This document shows, piece after piece, positions 7,619 to 15,980 of a stretch of 64,000 bases of DNA. The first letter of the stretch is position 1. Every line of letters begins with the position of its first letter. The stretch covers positions 1 to 64,000 of the forward strand of contig JASHQE010000247.1 in the NCBI GenBank assembly GCA_030037705.1, given 5' to 3'. This stretch comes from Acidobacteriaceae bacterium. Its GTDB lineage: Bacteria; Acidobacteriota; Terriglobia; Terriglobales; Acidobacteriaceae. The notes under the pieces are model-generated. The model saw only the letters and a list, made by a program, of their open reading frames with translations, did no database searches and had not been told where the DNA came from. Position numbers and translations under genes: made by a program.

Positions 7619-9256
7619 ATGAAATCGTTCTTCGAACGGCTGCGCGTCCGCCGTCTCGCTTCGACCTTCGTCCTGCTGGCCACCCTGTCGGCCGCCATTG
7701 TTGCAGGCTCCTTTGCGGCCCATGGAGTTCGTGGACAGGAGCAGCAGGCTTCGAGTGCCGACGCAACACCTCTCAAGATCGTCAATTCCACGATTCCGCC
7801 GAACGAGTTTGTGAAGATTGCCCATGAAGTTGCCCCGGCAGTGGTAAACATCAATACTCAAACCCTGCCGAAACAATCGGACAACCGGGGTCGCCGCAAC
7901 TTCCATTTCCGCGCGCAACCCAATCCGCAAAATCCCGATGACGGCCAGGGCGACGACGATCAACAGGGGCAGGGCCAGGACAACTTCCAGGATTTCTTCA
8001 ACCGCTTCTTCGGCGGCCAGATTCCCGGCCAGCCGGACGGCGGCGATCAGGGCGGTCAGGTCCAGGAGTCGCTCGGTTCGGGCTTTATTGTCGATCCCAA
8101 GGGCTACATCATCACCAATAACCACGTCATCGACAAGGCCGATAAAATCTACGTCAAGCTCTCCACCGATCCTGATACGCAGGATCTGGGCCGGCCCGCG
8201 CGGGTGATCGGCGTCGACAAGGCCACGGATCTGGCCGTGATCAAGATCGACACGAACACATCCTTGCCTATCGTGAAGATGGGCAACTCCGACGAGGCGC
8301 AGGTGGGCGACTGGGTAGAGGCCATCGGCAGCCCGTTTGCGCTGGCGCAGACCGTCACCGCCGGCATCATTTCTGCCAAAAACCGCACCATCGAGCCGGG
8401 CGCCAGCGGCCAGTTCCAGCACTTCATTCAGACCGACGCAGCCATCAATCCCGGCAACTCCGGTGGACCGCTCCTGGATATGAACGGTAACGTGATCGGC
8501 GTCAACACGGCTATCTACACGCAGTCGGCCGGTTACGAAGGCATCGGATTCGCCATGCCCTCGAACACCGTGGTCTCGGTCTATAACGATTTGATCAGTC
8601 CCAGCCACAAAGTGGTCCGCGGTTCCATTGGCATCCAGTTCCGTGAGGGACTTTCAAGCGCCGTCAACCGTGTCTATGGGTTCAAGAACGGCGTGCTGGT
8701 GCAGGAGGTTCAGCCGGGTGGTCCAGCGGACAGATCCGGGATCAAGGCAGGCGACATCATTACTTCCATCGATGGGCGCAGCATCAAGGACGGCGACGAT
8801 CTGGTGAATGAGATTGCCAGCCGTAAGCCCGGCTCGACTATTCGTCTCGGCTTTTTGCGCGATGGCAAGCAGCAGGATACGACCGTTACCATCGGCGACC
8901 GCGATAAAGTCTTCGCCGAGCTTGGCAATCAGCAAACGGAGCAAAACCCGGAGAGCTCGGGCGACGCCGGTGAAACCAAGCTGGGGCTCGTCGTCCGCGA
9001 CGTTTCGCCCTCCGTAGCCCAAAAGATTCATAACTCCGGCGTGGAGATCGAATCGGTCCGCACAGGCTCTTTCGGAGACCTCCAGGGACTCGAGCCCGGC
9101 CTGATCATCACCCACGTCAATAAACAGCCTACGGCCAACCGGGACCAGTTTGAGGCGATCGTCAGCAAGCTCAAGACGGGCGATGACGTGGTCTTCGAAA
9201 TTGTCGATCCGAAGCATCCGGAGGAAGGAATTAACGTAGTAGGGGGCACACTTTAA
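7619..9256 (+). CDS. degP: Do family serine endopeptidase (DegP/HtrA)
   Basis: Periplasmic protease and chaperone for misfolded envelope proteins. It has 545 residues. An N-terminal membrane/signal segment covers ~14-36. A Gln/Asp/Gly-rich loop (~100-148) precedes a trypsin-like domain with His169 (TNNHVID), Asp204 (ATDLAVIKI) and Ser281 (NPGNSGGPLL). Two PDZ domains follow, ~330-425 and ~450-545. All three catalytic residues are present. It stands alone between the M20 gene and a small PG-binding protein and ends at a clear terminator. The leader contains two small hairpins that may affect expression. The exact paralogue (DegP, DegQ or DegS-like) cannot be settled from sequence alone; the symbol is used for the family. 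Confidence 0.93.
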   Translation: MKSFFERLRVRRLASTFVLLATLSAAIVAGSFAAHGVRGQEQQASSADATPLKIVNSTIPPNEFVKIAHEVAPAVVNINTQTLPKQSDNRGRRNFHFRAQPNPQNPDDGQGDDDQQGQGQDNFQDFFNRFFGGQIPGQPDGGDQGGQVQESLGSGFIVDPKGYIITNNHVIDKADKIYVKLSTDPDTQDLGRPARVIGVDKATDLAVIKIDTNTSLPIVKMGNSDEAQVGDWVEAIGSPFALAQTVTAGIISAKNRTIEPGASGQFQHFIQTDAAINPGNSGGPLLDMNGNVIGVNTAIYTQSAGYEGIGFAMPSNTVVSVYNDLISPSHKVVRGSIGIQFREGLSSAVNRVYGFKNGVLVQEVQPGGPADRSGIKAGDIITSIDGRSIKDGDDLVNEIASRKPGSTIRLGFLRDGKQQDTTVTIGDRDKVFAELGNQQTEQNPESSGDAGETKLGLVVRDVSPSVAQKIHNSGVEIESVRTGSFGDLQGLEPGLIITHVNKQPTANRDQFEAIVSKLKTGDDVVFEIVDPKHPEEGINVVGGTL

Positions 9257-9270
9257 AGAACTTAGACAAA

Positions 9271-9309
9271 GCGCCGGGTGCGAGTTTACCGCATCCGGCG
9301 CGTTTCATT
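9271..9309 (+). terminator. Intrinsic terminator after degP
   Basis: A 12-bp near-perfect stem (GCGCCGGGTGCG with CGCATCCGGCGC, 7-base loop) is followed by CGTTTCATTT. It lies 15 bases after the degP stop codon. Confidence 0.8.
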
Positions 9310-9434
9310 TGGGTTTGCTTGGGTTCTAAAGTGACGTGTTCAGTTTATTTTCTCCTTGTCGCGTGTGGAACGATCCGTTAGACTGCACGAACAGTCCAAG
9401 TGATTTTAGATTCATTTTTTGAGGTGATATCCTC

Positions 9435-9899
9435 ATGCTTTCTTTCCGAGCCGTTCTGGCACCTATGATTTCCGCAGGCCTGCTGGTTGCGCCGGCGTTT
9501 GCATCGCGCGCGCACCACACCTCGGCCAGCAGCTCGACGCACCGCTCCAGGCGGCTGATCTCCCACCGCTCGCATCGTCTCCATGGTCAGCAGTCGATTG
9601 ATCCGGAAAGGGTAACGCAGATTCAGCAGGCTTTGATTCACGAGCATTATCTGACCGGCGCTCCGACCGGTAAATGGGATGCCACCACGGTCACCGCCAT
9701 GCAGAAGTACCAATCTGACCAGGGCTGGCAAACGAAGCTGATGCCCGACTCGCGCGCCCTCAAAAAACTTGGGCTCGGACCGGATTACTCAAACGCCCTC
9801 AATGCGAAGAACTCGAACTTCGCCGCACCTCCATCCAACAGTTCCATCCCCGCATCTCAGAATGCAGGCTTTACGGCGGCATCCGGCGTCAATCAATAA
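9435..9899 (+). CDS. Exported peptidoglycan-binding domain protein
   Basis: 154 residues. GAGGTGAT lies 7 bases before the ATG. A signal peptide (residues 1-24, ending near APAFA) is followed by a His/Arg/Ser-rich stretch. A PG_binding_1-like three-helix domain (~50-115) follows: RVTQIQQALIHEHYLTGAPTG...TVTAMQKYQSDQGW. The C-terminal ~40 residues are Asn/Ser/Ala-rich and probably disordered. No catalytic domain is attached, so it would bind wall peptidoglycan non-enzymatically. It is a single gene convergent with the carboxylesterase. Confidence 0.75.
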   Translation: MLSFRAVLAPMISAGLLVAPAFASRAHHTSASSSTHRSRRLISHRSHRLHGQQSIDPERVTQIQQALIHEHYLTGAPTGKWDATTVTAMQKYQSDQGWQTKLMPDSRALKKLGLGPDYSNALNAKNSNFAAPPSNSSIPASQNAGFTAASGVNQ

Positions 9900-9922
9900 A
9901 ACCTTTCAGGCAGTAAAACCCA

Positions 9923-11491
9923 TCAGGGCCTTGCAGGCGGCTTCGGCATCCACTTCAGCAGAAATTCGTATCGCTCCCGCGTTGTATCCGGCCCTGCAGT
10001 GATCTCGTTATCGAGATGCAGGACGGTGCCGTCCTTATCGAAACGCGGCCATAGGGGCAGGCCCGGGCCGTTGGGATCGCCGGTCTTGGCGAAGTTGGTC
10101 CAGTAATCCATCATCTCGTCGCTCAGCTTGCGATCCTCCGGCAGCCAATCAGCGCCGGGCCGCGTGTCGAGCGTTCCGAAGACGTATTCGATGTCGTCCG
10201 AATGAAACGCAAACCAACCGGGATGAAACTTGCTGGGGGGTGCGGGCTGCTCAAAGTGGTACCGGTAAACCGGCGCATCGCCCGTCCTTGTCTGTGCATC
10301 GATCCACTTCCAGGTGCCGAAAGCAATGAACGTATCGCTGTTGTAGTCGATCGCGGAGCGCGCGGCTTGCGCGTCGGTATCACCGGGATACAGCGAAAGA
10401 AACTCGGCCGCGCGCTCGCCATAATTCTGCGCGGCAAACTCTTTCCACTTCGCGGCCGTCATGCCGACCGACAATTGAAACTGCTCGTCGCGATTCCATC
10501 CAGCGAGCAGCGGCACGTGCGCCTGCTTGCCGGCAGCGTAGGTCGCAGCTATCGGTTCGGTGAGCAGCTTACCGTCAATCACCGGAGAAAAACCCGGGGC
10601 GCCTTGTCTTTGGGCTGCCTCGGCGATCGTTTGCGCGGGCAGGTCACGCAGTTCCGCAAGCGTCGAAACGCCAAGCGAGGTAACCCAGTCCTGTTCCCGC
10701 TGTTCGCGTTCGGCCAGTGACGGAGTATCGGGAGCGCCGAGGTTCATCGCCCCGCCGCTCTCGCCGATTGCCTTCTCAAAGAGTCCCTGCGCAGACGCTG
10801 CGGCCATCAATGTGCTGACGGCAGACGAGCCGGCGCTCTCGCCGAAGATCGTGACATTTTTCGGATCGCCGCCGAATTTTTCGATATTGGCATGAACCCA
10901 GTCGAGCGCCGCCACCATGTCCATCAGCCCATAGTTCCCCGCCGCGCCGTTGGCTTCTTTTGCCAGATCGCTCGTGGCCAGAAAGCCGAAAACGCCAAGC
11001 CGGTAATTGATGGTGACGAGCACCACGCCCTTGAGTGGAAGAAAGTCCCCATTATGGCGCGGCTCCGAGGCCGAACCCGCGAAATAGCCGCCGCCATGAA
11101 TCCAGAACATCACCGGCAGCATACTGTGTTCATCGGCGCTCGCAGGCGTGAAGACATTCAGGTAAAGGCAATCTTCGCTTTCTCCGCCGTCCTGAAAAAT
11201 CATGTCGGCGAAGACAGGACCTTGCATACAATGCGCGCCGTATTTCGTTGCCTCGCGCTTGCCCTTCCATGGCACGGGCGGCGCAGGCGCCTTCCAGCGC
11301 AGTTCGCCTACGGGCGGCGCGGCATACGGAATGCCGAGAAACGCGCGCACCTTGTCCTCGTTGATCATCTTGCCGTGGACTTTGCCTTGCGCCGTCTTCA
11401 CCATCAGCGGATCGGCGCCCACGCGCGCAGAAAATCCCAGCATCAACATCCCAACAGCCAGCAGACAAATGATTCGCGTTCCAGAAAGCAT
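9923..11491 (-). CDS. Secreted type-B carboxylesterase
   Basis: A carboxylesterase/lipase family (COesterase, alpha/beta-hydrolase fold) of 522 residues, beginning at an ATG with GAGGGA six bases upstream. A signal peptide follows (LSGTRIICLLAVGMLMLGFSARVGA). Family hallmarks are FLGIPYAAPPVGELRW near residue 55, EDCLYLNVFTP, the oxyanion loop WIHGGGYFAG, the nucleophile elbow FGESAGSSAV (Ser), and the late FHSDDIEYVFG carrying the catalytic His. It would hydrolyse carboxylic esters in the periplasm or outside the cell; the natural substrate is unknown. It is convergent with the small PG-binding gene. Confidence 0.9.
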   Translation of the reverse strand: MLSGTRIICLLAVGMLMLGFSARVGADPLMVKTAQGKVHGKMINEDKVRAFLGIPYAAPPVGELRWKAPAPPVPWKGKREATKYGAHCMQGPVFADMIFQDGGESEDCLYLNVFTPASADEHSMLPVMFWIHGGGYFAGSASEPRHNGDFLPLKGVVLVTINYRLGVFGFLATSDLAKEANGAAGNYGLMDMVAALDWVHANIEKFGGDPKNVTIFGESAGSSAVSTLMAAASAQGLFEKAIGESGGAMNLGAPDTPSLAEREQREQDWVTSLGVSTLAELRDLPAQTIAEAAQRQGAPGFSPVIDGKLLTEPIAATYAAGKQAHVPLLAGWNRDEQFQLSVGMTAAKWKEFAAQNYGERAAEFLSLYPGDTDAQAARSAIDYNSDTFIAFGTWKWIDAQTRTGDAPVYRYHFEQPAPPSKFHPGWFAFHSDDIEYVFGTLDTRPGADWLPEDRKLSDEMMDYWTNFAKTGDPNGPGLPLWPRFDKDGTVLHLDNEITAGPDTTRERYEFLLKWMPKPPARP

Positions 11492-11569
11492 GGGAAATCC
11501 CTCGCGCAACACCATAGCAGATGCGCGAAGGCAGCACGCGCAGATTGATTTCGAATCAAGCGTTGCGCG

Positions 11570-11914
11570 CTATCGGATTGGCGGGCGCAGGATCAGCACT
11601 GCCTGCTCACGATCAGCGAGGAACTCAGCGATGCGGATTGCATGATGCCGTATCAGCGCCTCCGCTACAGCCGTCGGATAATTGCATCCGCGATGCCAGA
11701 TTACCTTCGGAGGCGGACCAAGCGTGGTCGCCAGTTCATAGAAATCGGCATCCGCCGTCACGATGGTGAAATTGTTCGCTTGGGCAAACTTCCAGATAGA
11801 GGAATCAGTCGCCTGGTGTAATCCTTCCGTGATCACATGCGATGAGTCGGGGAACAGGTCAGAGATGCGCGCGACAAGCCGATGCGAGAGGTTCTCATCG
11901 AGCAGAAGCTTCAT
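11570..11914 (-). CDS. DUF5615 PIN-like protein
   Basis: 114 residues. It starts MKLLLDENLSHRLV and has TADADFYELA in the middle, the two acidic motifs typical of the PIN-like DUF5615 family. Members usually follow a DUF433 gene and are considered toxin or nuclease-like partners. Here the ATG overlaps the stop codon of the DUF433 gene by 4 bases (ATGA), so the two are translationally coupled. Toxicity or nuclease activity is inferred from family context only. Confidence 0.85.
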   Translation of the reverse strand: MKLLLDENLSHRLVARISDLFPDSSHVITEGLHQATDSSIWKFAQANNFTIVTADADFYELATTLGPPPKVIWHRGCNYPTAVAEALIRHHAIRIAEFLADREQAVLILRPPIR

Positions 11915-12120
11915 TGCGCAACACGTCGTCCCACGCGCGAAGCATACTCAAATACTGCGCGGAAATCGGCTGGCTCTAGTTCTGGATAATCCGCAAGAAT
12001 CTGCTCTTCGGTTTCTCCCGCTGCCAACCAATCCAGAACATCCCACACAGTAATGCGGAGTCCTCGCACGCATGGCTGGCCAGATCGTTTGCCGGGCTCA
12101 ATTGTGATTCGCTCGTCCAT
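11911..12120 (-). CDS. DUF433 antitoxin-like protein
   Basis: 69 residues: ERITIEPGKRSGQPCVRG, LRITVWDVLDWLAAGETEEQ, ILADYPELEPADFRAVFEYA. This is the compact helix-turn-helix DUF433 fold, which generally acts as the DNA-binding partner of DUF5615 proteins. The start is taken at the second of two close in-frame ATGs (12120; the other is at 12132). It lies 52 bases behind lysA on the same strand and may be co-transcribed with it. Confidence 0.82.
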   Translation of the reverse strand: MDERITIEPGKRSGQPCVRGLRITVWDVLDWLAAGETEEQILADYPELEPADFRAVFEYASRVGRRVAQ

Positions 12121-12172
12121 GGCTGTCTTCATCCAGATGATACCGCCGATCACGACAAAATGCGCTATCGCC

Positions 12173-13450
12173 TCACACCATCTCCGGCGCCAGCAGGTCC
12201 GCCATCGTCTCCCGCCTTCGGATGAGCCGTGCCTTCGTGCCTTCGACAAGCACTTCGGCCGGCCGCGGCCGCGAGTTGTAGTTGGAACTCTGCGCCATGC
12301 CGTACGCACCCGCATCGAGCAGCGCCACCAGATCCTCCGGCTCGACCCGCATAAGTTTACGGTCGCGCGCAAAAAAATCGCCCGATTCGCACACCGGACC
12401 TACTACGTCTACTATCCGCGCCTTTCCTGCCCTGGGACGCACCGGGACGATCTCGTGATGCGCCTGGTAGAGTGCTGGCCGGATCAGGTCATTCATCGCC
12501 GCATCGGCAATCACAAAGGTTTTTTTCCCGTTGCGCTTCACATATAACACGCGCGCCAGCAGGGCGCCGGCCTGCGCGACGATAAAACGGCCTGGCTCAA
12601 TCAATAGGCGGCCATCGAAATCGCCGAGCGCATTTTGCAACGCCTCCGCGTATTCGCACGCCTTCTCCATTGCATCGAAGCTGCCGCCGTGATAATCGAT
12701 TCCCAGTCCGCCGCCCGCATCCACGGCCTTCAGCGTGATCCCTTCCCGCTTGAGTTGCTGCACGAGCTTGCTCACCCGTCCGATCGCCGCTCCGAACGGA
12801 GCTGCCGAACGGATCTGCGAGCCGATGTGTACGCTCACGCCATGCGCCTCCAGCCATCGGCTGTCAGCCGCGTCTTTGTAAATCGTCAGCGCACGACGAA
12901 TATCGATGCCAAACTTGTGCTCACGCAGACCAGTTGAGATATACGGATGCGTATCCGCAAAGACATCGGGATTTACGCGCAGCGCGAAACGCGCCTTCTT
13001 CTTGAGCTTCTTGGCGCGCAGGTCGAGCAGTGCAAGCTCGGCCTCGCTTTCCACATTGAATTGGAGAATGCCCGCCTTGAGCGCGCGATCGATCTCCGCC
13101 GCTGTTTTACCCACACCGGAAAACACCACCCGGCCGACGGCCTCGGGCGCAGCGGCCAGCACCCGCTCCAGTTCGCCGCCAGAGACGATGTCAAAGCCCG
13201 CGCCAAGTCCGGCCAGCAGCTTCAAAATCGCCAGCGCTGAGTTCGCCTTCACCGCGTAGCAAACCAGATGCTCGCGGCTGGCGAACGATTTTTGAAACAT
13301 CCGCAGCCGATCGGCGATCTGACGAGCTGAATATACATAGAGCGGCGTACCAAATTTGCGTGCCAGACTTTCGAGCGAGACGCCGTCACAAGAGAGCGGC
13401 GCGCCCGGCCGCGGATGATGAAACGGGCGCGAGAATGTTTGTTCTTCCAC
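12173..13450 (-). CDS. lysA: Diaminopimelate decarboxylase
   Basis: PLP enzyme of the last step of lysine synthesis, converting meso-diaminopimelate to lysine and CO2. The 425 residues contain the PLP lysine in CYAVKANSALAIL (Lys ~68), GFDIVSGGELERVL, the HIGSQI loop, the phosphate-binding GGGLGIDY, EPGRFIVAQAG and the substrate motif CESGDFF near 345. The start is GTG. It is divergent from the PfkB-kinase gene with a 96-base gap and is followed on its own strand by the DUF433/DUF5615 pair. No lysine riboswitch is seen in the short upstream gap. Confidence 0.95.
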   Translation of the reverse strand: MEEQTFSRPFHHPRPGAPLSCDGVSLESLARKFGTPLYVYSARQIADRLRMFQKSFASREHLVCYAVKANSALAILKLLAGLGAGFDIVSGGELERVLAAAPEAVGRVVFSGVGKTAAEIDRALKAGILQFNVESEAELALLDLRAKKLKKKARFALRVNPDVFADTHPYISTGLREHKFGIDIRRALTIYKDAADSRWLEAHGVSVHIGSQIRSAAPFGAAIGRVSKLVQQLKREGITLKAVDAGGGLGIDYHGGSFDAMEKACEYAEALQNALGDFDGRLLIEPGRFIVAQAGALLARVLYVKRNGKKTFVIADAAMNDLIRPALYQAHHEIVPVRPRAGKARIVDVVGPVCESGDFFARDRKLMRVEPEDLVALLDAGAYGMAQSSNYNSRPRPAEVLVEGTKARLIRRRETMADLLAPEMV

Positions 13451-13546
13451 GGAATCAATCCAACACCAAAGAATATCTTGAGCCTACAGCATCGGGCGGC
13501 CCGGTTCGAAACGCCGTGGAAATGGCCGTCCAGTTACAATGACGGA

Positions 13547-14494
13547 ATGACCGAGATTGAGAAAGTCGACATGGTGGGCGTGGGACTGAATGCGACTGAC
13601 ACCGTCATTCCCCTTGCTACCTACCCCGAGCGCGGAGCGAAAGTCGAGTACGGCGGACGCTCCATCATGCCGGGCGGCCAAGTGGCCACCACTGTGATCG
13701 CCTGCCAGACCTGGGGCCTGCAAACCCGCTACGTAGGCAAGCTCGGCGATGACGACGCGGCCCGGCTGCACAAAGCGGCTTTCGATCGCGTAGGCGCCGA
13801 CGCCCGCATCGTCACGGTCTCCGAACATGCCAGTCTCCATAACATCATCATGGTCGATAGCGGCGGCGAGCGCACGATCCTCTGCCAGCGTGACGAGCAG
13901 ATGGTTCTGCGTCCCGAAGAGCTCCATCGTGCATGGATTGTGAATGCGCGCGTGCTCCATGTCGATGGATTCGATACAGCGGCAGCTACGCAGGCAGCAA
14001 GTTGGGCTCGCGCTGCCGGCGTGCCGGTTGTCGCCGATCTCGATGAGCCCTATCCCGGAATCGATGATCTCATCGCCAACATCGATTACATGATCGTGAA
14101 CAAGAGCTTCTCCTGCCGGCTCATGGACGACAGTAATCTGGAACGGGCTTTGCGCCGAATGCAAGCACGGTACGGCTGCCGGCTGAGCGCTGCAACCCTT
14201 GGCGAAGACGGAGTACTTGCCTGGGACGGCCGTCAGCTTTTGCACTGCCCCGCTTATCGCATCTCCGTTGTCGACACCACCGGCGCTGGCGACATCTTTC
14301 GCGCGGGCTTCATCTACGGATTACTGCGGGATTGGCCTCTGGAGCGGCAGCTCGACTTCTCCTGCGCCGCAGCGGCAATGAACTGCATGGCCGTGGGCGC
14401 CAGAGGTGGAATTCGAAGCGTTGAGGCGATCGAAAAACTGATGGCAACGGCTTCGCACTACCCCGCGGCTTGCGATGCATGGGTAAACGGCTGA
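13547..14494 (+). CDS. PfkB family carbohydrate kinase
   Basis: 315 residues from the ATG at 13547, chosen because the ribokinase fold begins at VDMVGVGLNATDTVIPL. Present are the glycine-rich PGGQVATTVIACQTWG near 45-60, NKSFSCRL, and the anion-hole/catalytic motif VDTTGAGDIFRAGFIYG near 245-260, where the Asp of GAGD is the catalytic base. It would phosphorylate a sugar or nucleoside hydroxyl with ATP. The neighbours (lysA, a small hypothetical) do not indicate the substrate. Confidence 0.88.
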   Translation: MTEIEKVDMVGVGLNATDTVIPLATYPERGAKVEYGGRSIMPGGQVATTVIACQTWGLQTRYVGKLGDDDAARLHKAAFDRVGADARIVTVSEHASLHNIIMVDSGGERTILCQRDEQMVLRPEELHRAWIVNARVLHVDGFDTAAATQAASWARAAGVPVVADLDEPYPGIDDLIANIDYMIVNKSFSCRLMDDSNLERALRRMQARYGCRLSAATLGEDGVLAWDGRQLLHCPAYRISVVDTTGAGDIFRAGFIYGLLRDWPLERQLDFSCAAAAMNCMAVGARGGIRSVEAIEKLMATASHYPAACDAWVNG

Positions 14495-14567
14495 GCGCGC
14501 ACACCACTCCATGCGCGCGTGCGGTCCATACCCAGCGCGCTTAAAACTGGAATCCTAAACGAGCGCC

Positions 14568-14807
14568 TTAAACGATTGCGTCGATGCGCGTCGTCAGATT
14601 GTTTTCCGCAGCCACGATGCTGCCGCCACTGGCTACGGCTCCGCTCAAATTGGGATCGTCGGCAACGTATTCGCCTCCGGAGTACGTTACGTCTGCGGTG
14701 TACGTCTTGCCGGCGATCGTCGTGGAGAACCCAACATTCACTACCAGCTCGTCCACCTGCGAAGCCGTCAGTTGAGCCGCGGAAAGAACCGATGCGATGC
14801 CTCCCAT
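14568..14807 (-). CDS. Small orphan protein, function unknown
   Basis: 79 residues starting MGGIASVLSAAQLTASQVDE and ending TTRIDAIV. A very strong Shine-Dalgarno GGAGGT sits just before the ATG. Composition is rich in Ala, Gly, Ser, Thr and Val with an acidic tail and no Cys or signal peptide. I do not recognise a family. It is convergent with the PfkB kinase gene and divergent from the Bax-inhibitor gene. The strong ribosome site and a clean frame support a real gene; the role is unknown. Confidence 0.6.
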   Translation of the reverse strand: MGGIASVLSAAQLTASQVDELVVNVGFSTTIAGKTYTADVTYSGGEYVADDPNLSGAVASGGSIVAAENNLTTRIDAIV

Positions 14808-14989
14808 AGGACCTCCATAGAAAGCATGGATAGAACTTGCCTGGCATCCCAATCGGCAAGAGCCGTGCAAACTTGAGCCGGCTCTCGATTATTTTCGGAA
14901 ATCGATGAAATGATTGGCTTAAGGCCGGCAGGAGCCTTCCCGGGACTGTCTAAAAATCAAACAGCCGCTCTCCGGATCAGCGCGTCTGT

Positions 14990-15033
14990 ACCGGTGGGAT
15001 TAAAATTGATGACCGGTAGGATTAAAATGAAGG
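14990..15033. repeat. Tandem 22-bp repeat upstream of the Bax-inhibitor gene
   Basis: Two adjacent 22-bp units (14990-15011 and 15012-15033) both begin ACCGGT and share GGATTAAAAT, with differences mainly in the last five bases. They lie 70 bases before the BI-1-like ATG and could be tandem operator sites. Confidence 0.45.
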
Positions 15034-15102
15034 AAGTGGCTCAATTCTCCAGCTTCCACGGCGAGAATCCCGGCCTCGGCTTCAAAAGGGGAAATTGACT
15101 GT

Positions 15103-15885
15103 ATGCCTTTGATAAAAACCTCCAATCCGGCCCTCGGCGAGAACACCTTCCGCAATTTGGCCGGAAACCAATATGGTGGTCAGTACGGCGGCATGATCGA
15201 TGCTACCGCGCGGATGACCCTGAGCGGAACGGTGAACAAAACCGGCATCCTGCTGCTCTGCGCCCTGGCAACCGCTGCCTGGACATGGAATGATTTCCTT
15301 GCATCCCGCGATATCAGCGATGTAGCCGGCCAACTGATGATCGGCACATTTGGCGGGCTGATCTTCGCCTTCATCACGATCTTCAAGAAAGAGTGGGCTC
15401 CGGTCACCGCGCCCATTTATGCGCTGCTCGAAGGCATGGTGCTGGGCGGCCTTTCTGCCATATTCGATCTTCGCTATCCCGGCATCGCCATTCAGGCTGT
15501 AAGCCTGACCTTTGGCACTCTGCTGGTCTTGCTGCTAGCCTACCGATCCGGTCTCATTCGCGTCACAAACAAGCTCCGGCTGGGGATTGTCGCAGCTACC
15601 GGCGGCATCATGCTCTTCTACTTTGCCGAAATGCTATTGGGCTTCTTCGGCATCCACTTCATCACGGTAAACGGCGCCGGCCCAATCGGCATTCTCTTCA
15701 GCCTCTTGGTCGTCGGCATCGCGGCGCTCAACCTGGTGCTCGATTTCGACTTTGTCGAGCAGGGCGTCAGCTATGGCGCACCGAAATACATGGAGTGGTA
15801 CGGCGCCTTCGGCATCATGGTCACGCTGGTATGGCTCTATCTGGAAATGCTGCGCCTGCTCTCGAAGCTCAACTCGCGGAGATAA
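15103..15885 (+). CDS. Bax inhibitor-1/YccA family membrane protein
   Basis: 260 residues with about seven membrane segments (starting near 47, 78, 107, 130, 160, 185 and 225). The cytoplasmic N-terminus includes NTFRNLAGNQ and a Gly/Tyr-rich stretch. The C-terminal half carries the BI-1 signature LNLVLDFDFVEQGVSYGAPKYMEWYGAFGI. Family members are calcium-leak or stress-linked membrane proteins; in bacteria YccA modulates FtsH. The function here is not otherwise indicated. AGGGG lies about 11 bases before the ATG. It ends at a strong terminator shared with the convergent cupin gene. Confidence 0.85.
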   Translation: MPLIKTSNPALGENTFRNLAGNQYGGQYGGMIDATARMTLSGTVNKTGILLLCALATAAWTWNDFLASRDISDVAGQLMIGTFGGLIFAFITIFKKEWAPVTAPIYALLEGMVLGGLSAIFDLRYPGIAIQAVSLTFGTLLVLLLAYRSGLIRVTNKLRLGIVAATGGIMLFYFAEMLLGFFGIHFITVNGAGPIGILFSLLVVGIAALNLVLDFDFVEQGVSYGAPKYMEWYGAFGIMVTLVWLYLEMLRLLSKLNSRR

Positions 15886-15932
15886 GCAAGCCGCAGTCAG
15901 CGGCTCATACTTTTTCAGTCCGCACCAAAAAG

Positions 15933-15960
15933 AGAGCCTTCGTCCCCCGACGAAGGCTCT
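15933..15960. terminator. Bidirectional terminator
   Basis: A perfect 12-bp stem (AGAGCCTTCGTC, four-C loop, GACGAAGGCTCT) lies between the convergent Bax-inhibitor and cupin genes, with AAAA on the left and TTCCTGTTT on the right. Confidence 0.9.
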
Positions 15961-15980
15961 TCCTGTTTCGTCCCACTGAA

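Noticed and set aside
7592..8608. 338-residue minus-strand frame
   Set aside because: Shadow of degP, composed of repeated hydrophobic/His/Asp pieces without domain.
12121..12372. Extended N-terminus of the DUF433 protein
   Set aside because: Upstream codons lie over the 3' end of lysA and do not resemble the family, which starts at DERITIEPG.
14910..15098. 62-residue frame before the Bax-inhibitor gene
   Set aside because: Overlaps the tandem 22-bp repeats, no ribosome site; a short leader peptide is possible but unsupported.
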